19,517 bases of DNA from assembly GCA_027596945.1 (NCBI GenBank), contig JADGJH010000395.1:1-19517 (forward strand), written 5' to 3'. The notes below the pieces were generated by a model that did no database searches, was not told the DNA's origin, and saw only the letters and a program-made list of their open reading frames with translations. Each line of letters opens with the position of its first letter. The first letter of the stretch is position 1. Source of the DNA: Physocladia obscura (Eukaryota; Chytridiomycota; Chytridiomycetes; Chytridiales; Chytriomycetaceae). The position numbers and the translations under genes were made by a program. Below are positions 18,727 to 19,517 of the stretch, in pieces.

Positions 18727-19057
18727 TAATGAGAAGTTGCGGTTTGGTGAAAATTTGCAAGTTCAAAGAATGGCCCTGAAAAGAGACCAAAACAGACAGA
18801 AAAATAAAGCGATCATCCTGCTGTAGAACATTCAAAAGGCATTTAGCAAGAATGGATGATAACAAGGGTTAAAAATCTGGACTTGGAGCGGAGGCAGTTG
18901 CCAGAACGGGATGTGAGTATTTCCTCTTTTTGTTTGTTGGACTACTAGTCAGATACTAATTGATTACAGACTTGAGAATACTGATGAACGGCTCCGGTAT
19001 TACAGTAAGGAGCACACGAAAGCGCATGCACAAGCATCTTCCGAGTGGGAGGAGCAG
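18727..19057 (+). pseudogene. coiled-coil remnant resembling later parts of a pinin-like gene
   Basis: Directly after the MDM12 stop, a plus-strand frame reads NEKLRFGENLQVQRMALKRD and QNRQKNKAIIL up to a TAG near 18824. Another frame gives EWMITRVKNLDLERRQLPER and meets a GTGAGT donor at 18913. After a GATTACAG acceptor (18969) comes LENTDERLRYYSKEHTKAHA, then QASSEWEEQ and a TAA (19055-19057). The last part resembles the end of the pinin/SDK/memA domain, where a YY-P-KHT-like string precedes a charged helix. The frames of the pieces do not match at the splice, so the segment is decayed or wrongly parsed. Family assignment is tentative and depends partly on the pinin-like exon at 17362-17597. 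Confidence 0.35.
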
Positions 19058-19136
19058 TAAACAACAGTAGATATATTGCTTACCTTGTTTACCGTGTTCT
19101 AGTTTCATGTATGCAATGCATTTGCTTTTTTGATAA

Positions 19137-19517
19137 ATGGAGTTTCTGATCGGTGTGTTTCCGGAGTTCACGCGGACCGAGCTGGCGTCGTTGCTTGGCG
19201 TTGAAAGTGCTCCTGACGAGGCGGCGATGGACGTGGAGGCGTGCGTGGAGGTTGTGCTGGGCGTGCTGGGCGAGCGCGACGAGGCTGACGACTCTGAATC
19301 GTGGTCCGTGTCGACGGTGTCGTCTGCGTCGGTCGACAAAGAAGACGAAGACGAGGCAATGGGCGCAATGGCAACTCTTGCGGCCGTGTTTCCCGGGCTG
19401 CGGCGGAGTGCGATCGCCGCCACGCTGGGCCTGTGCGCGAACGACGTGACGCGCGCCGCCGAGCAGCTCGCCGTGCACGGAGACGGCGCGGCGGCGGTGC
19501 TCGCGGCGGGCTCGGCG
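19137..19517 (+). CDS. N-terminus of a tandem CUE-domain protein (runs off window)
   Basis: An ATG frame opens at 19137 and stays open to the window end (127 codons). Two CUE-like modules are visible. The first has FLIGVFPEFTRTELASLLGV and ends in ACVEVVLGVLG. The second has AMATLAAVFPGLRRSAIAAT and ends in DVTRAAEQLAVHGDG. A Ser/Asp/Glu-rich linker joins them. CUE domains bind ubiquitin. Two N-terminal CUE domains are the arrangement of Cue2-type proteins, which carry an SMR nuclease domain further on, but that part would lie outside the window, so the link is only a suggestion. The DNA is far richer in GC than anything to its left and shows strong G/C third-position bias. No intron is seen. 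Confidence 0.7.
   Translation, partial: MEFLIGVFPEFTRTELASLLGVESAPDEAAMDVEACVEVVLGVLGERDEADDSESWSVSTVSSASVDKEDEDEAMGAMATLAAVFPGLRRSAIAATLGLCANDVTRAAEQLAVHGDGAAAVLAAGSA

Noticed and set aside
1..19517. tRNA genes, CRISPR arrays, bacterial operon signals
   Set aside because: No cloverleaf with box A/B spacing and no regularly spaced repeats were seen, and spliced genes rule out a bacterial reading.

Overview
The window looks like nuclear DNA of a filamentous or chytrid-like fungus. Genes are cut by short GT-AG introns (about 50-130 nt, often with CTAAC/CTAAT-like branch sites). The recognisable proteins are fungal: Mdm12 of the ERMES complex, a HET-domain protein, a GH28 pectinase with signal peptide and Thr-rich linker, a GPI-anchored surface protein and an expansin-like (DPBB) membrane protein. 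The HET domain and ERMES subunit argue for Fungi; the animal-like transposon debris and small introns would suit an early-diverging lineage such as Chytridiomycota, but that is inference. There are no operons, RNA genes or CRISPR arrays that I can support. Layout: 1-183 is the tail of a truncated reading frame. 304-813 (-) is a decayed ABCG transporter ATPase. 1003-1140 holds two 69-bp tandem repeats in front of an intronless 616-aa orphan membrane protein (1342-3192, +). 3193-6600 is AT-rich debris of transposons and broken reading frames. 6797-7412 holds two diverged copies of one ~165-bp sequence. 8114-9179 (-) is a decaying HET-domain gene. 9735-10636 (+) and 10899-12376 (+) are two spliced cell-surface genes reconstructed here exon by exon. 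12377-13733 is remnants. 13734-14218 (+) is a broken ubiquitin-like gene. 14733-15674 (-) is an unrecognised spliced gene lacking its 5' end. 15795-17231 (-) is the pectinase. 17362-17597 (-) is a first exon resembling pinin/SDK/memA. 17613-18726 (+) is MDM12, and 19137-19517 (+) is the start of a double-CUE protein in much more GC-rich DNA. Functionally, the GPI protein, the expansin-like membrane protein and the secreted pectinase all point to wall or plant-polymer interaction. The most interesting structural signal is at the right end: a pinin-like first exon points away from MDM12 on the minus strand, while sequence that resembles later pinin parts lies just downstream of MDM12 on the plus strand. 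One inversion of the MDM12-containing segment would explain both. Expansin-like ectodomain, membrane segment and long proline-rich cytoplasmic tail in one protein is the most unusual architecture.
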